Source: Mucilaginibacter sp. (GTDB taxonomy: Bacteria > Bacteroidota > Bacteroidia > Sphingobacteriales > Sphingobacteriaceae). From it: a stretch of DNA of 64,000 bases. The stretch covers positions 1-64,000 of the forward strand of contig JAUCSE010000034.1 of the NCBI GenBank assembly GCA_030445275.1, in the 5' to 3' direction. Under the pieces are notes generated by a model. That model was not told the DNA's origin, made no database searches, and was given only the letters and a program-made list of their open reading frames with translations. Position 1 is the first letter of the stretch, and each line of letters opens with the position of its first letter. Of the stretch, positions 62,777 through 64,000 are shown one piece after another. A program made the position numbers and the translations under genes.

Positions 62777-63954
62777 AACTGGCCCCCTGCAACAGAATAT
62801 TCATTATAAATACCTGCACCATTACCTATTAATGAGCTGTAGATAGATGGCGCGTAACCAATTTTATTTGTATAATAAGTGCTTAATTCTAAACTGAAAT
62901 TTTCAAACTCTTCCTGTTTTACTAATGCTATTGCACAACCGCCGAAACCGGCGCCTGTCATTCGCGCGCCGGCTACCGCTGGGTTGGTTTTGGCGTATTC
63001 TACTACCACATCAAGCTCTTTACCGCTAACTTCGTAAAGGTCGCGTAAAGAGTCGTGCGAGGCATACATTAGTTTGCCAAATTCGGCCAGGTTATTATTT
63101 GCTAAAGCATTGGCAGCTAATTTAACCCTGTCATTCTCTTCAATAACATGTTTGGCCCGTTTGCACACTACCTCATTAGTTATTAAATGTTTGTATTGAT
63201 TAAAAGTAGTGGTATCAATATCGCATAAATAATTAATGTCAAGTTCCTGCTTAAGTGCAGTTAATGCTGTTTGGCACTCCTCAACACGTTTATTGTATTT
63301 TGATTCGACCAGCTTGCGCGATTTATTGGTGTTGATAATAGCCAGCACATAATTTTTGATGTTGCTATTAACCAGCTCATAATTTAAGGTATTACAATTT
63401 AATATAATGGCTTTATCCTTCTCGCCAAAGGCTACCGCGAACTGATCCATAATGCCACAATTCATCCCGATGAAATTGTTTTCTACTGATTTAGCAATTT
63501 TCACCAAATCAAGTTTAGAATAGCCGGTATTGAATAATTCATTTAAGGCAAAAGCGGTAACTACCTCAATAGATGCAGACGATGATAAGCCCGCGCCAAT
63601 AGGGATATCACCAAAATACAACATATCCAATCCATGAAATTGATGGCCGTCTTTTAAAAAATGATCAATTACGCCAAGCGGAAAGTTAAACCATCCATCG
63701 CCGATTTTTTGATAGCTACTTTGTAATGGAATATCTGGTGCATCATTAAAATTTAAACTTCTGAAACGAAAAACACCATCCGGATTAGGGGCTATAAGCA
63801 GGTAAGTGCCAAATGTTATGGCACAGGGCATAACCAGGCCGCCATTGTAATCAATATGTTCGCCTATCAGATTTATACGTCCGGGCGAAAAGTAGGCGCT
63901 TTCGGCTTCTTTATTATATATATCACTAAACTTTTGCGATAAACCGTATTTCAT
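62773..63954 (-). CDS. galK: Galactokinase
   Basis: A 393-residue GHMP kinase phosphorylating galactose at C1 in the Leloir pathway. The galactokinase signature FSPGRINLIGEHIDYNGG is at residues 22-39, the ATP loop GAGLSSSASIEV at about 117-128, the catalytic Asp in NCGIMDQFAVAFG, and the third motif GARMTGAGFGGCAIA. First in a three-gene unit, overlapping the methyltransferase gene by 4 bases. Only 46 bases of upstream DNA are in the window. Confidence 0.95.
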   Translation of the reverse strand: MKYGLSQKFSDIYNKEAESAYFSPGRINLIGEHIDYNGGLVMPCAITFGTYLLIAPNPDGVFRFRSLNFNDAPDIPLQSSYQKIGDGWFNFPLGVIDHFLKDGHQFHGLDMLYFGDIPIGAGLSSSASIEVVTAFALNELFNTGYSKLDLVKIAKSVENNFIGMNCGIMDQFAVAFGEKDKAIILNCNTLNYELVNSNIKNYVLAIINTNKSRKLVESKYNKRVEECQTALTALKQELDINYLCDIDTTTFNQYKHLITNEVVCKRAKHVIEENDRVKLAANALANNNLAEFGKLMYASHDSLRDLYEVSGKELDVVVEYAKTNPAVAGARMTGAGFGGCAIALVKQEEFENFSLELSTYYTNKIGYAPSIYSSLIGNGAGIYNEYSVAGGQL

Positions 63955-64000
63955 TTCAGGCTATTTTTATTGATAAACAAATAAACAGAAAAGATACTGA

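Overview
The window looks like chromosomal DNA of a Bacteroidota bacterium, most likely family Sphingobacteriaceae (Mucilaginibacter/Pedobacter-like). The grounds are AT-rich intergenic DNA, promoter candidates of the Bacteroidota form TAnnTTTG without Shine-Dalgarno boxes, the alternative GlmU-type sugar nucleotidyltransferase, fused hisIE and hisB genes, MqnC (futalosine menaquinone route), a subclass A2 beta-lactamase and a GH9 cellulase with a CelD_N-like domain. Genus is inference only. No rRNA, tRNA, CRISPR, prophage or complete IS was found; the first 64 bases hold the start of what looks like an IS1182-type transposase running off the left edge.

Layout. 0-6.4 kb: transposase fragment, a large secreted MG2/plug-like protein and a GH9 cellulase, all on minus. 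6.6-13 kb: plus-strand accessory genes (AraC regulator, nitrilase-family amidohydrolase, DUF1543, serine hydrolase, PA2928-like protein, double SnoaL protein). 13.1-15.3 kb: iscS-iscU-iscA operon on minus. 15.4-20.3 kb: methylmalonyl-CoA epimerase, a SUKH-like protein, ribosomal protein bL31 type B, GlmU-like enzyme, tpiA, a membrane protein and prmA on plus. 20.4-30 kb: Rrf2 regulator with its NAD(P)-binding partner, XRE regulator, GNAT-like protein, scpB, mqnC, M1 peptidase, Ppx/GppA. 30.4-36.1 kb: small secreted protein, Nat-type ABC transporter, two tandem paralogous membrane proteins, sialidase-like protein. 36.2-40.6 kb: dnaJ, grpE, ftsE, LuxC-type acyl-CoA reductase. 40.7-44.9 kb: ferredoxin, MarR-GNAT regulator, NlpC/P60 peptidase, WD40 protein, class A beta-lactamase. 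44.9-52.7 kb: the complete histidine operon on minus. 52.8-64 kb: GT-C membrane protein, GmhB-like phosphatase, gltBD, and galK-trmH-ydeI-like.

The histidine operon is the strongest result. Genes run hisG-hisD-hisC-hisB-hisH-hisA-hisF-hisIE with a class A beta-lactamase 2 bases after hisIE. Upstream of hisG, behind a good TTG-18-TATATTTG promoter, lies an unannotated 20-codon ORF with seven histidines (H7, H8, H10, H13-H16). It fits a his leader peptide (hisL) and suggests attenuation. Its His codons form one arm of a perfect 8-bp hairpin. I could not find a classical terminator between it and hisG, so the mechanism is open.

The second theme is intergenic repeats. One family is about 35-100 bp long and bounded by GTCAT...ATGAC (at least ten copies). 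A second group consists of inverted repeats whose arms are built from short repeated words (at least eight, each with its own word). Many lie between co-directional genes of the same operon: four of the five longer gaps inside the his operon's coding stretch, plus iscU-iscA, grpE-dnaJ and mqnC-scpB. A third point is a tandem duplication at 33.3-35.1 kb that left behind a decayed copy of the 3' end of the neighbouring sialidase-like gene.
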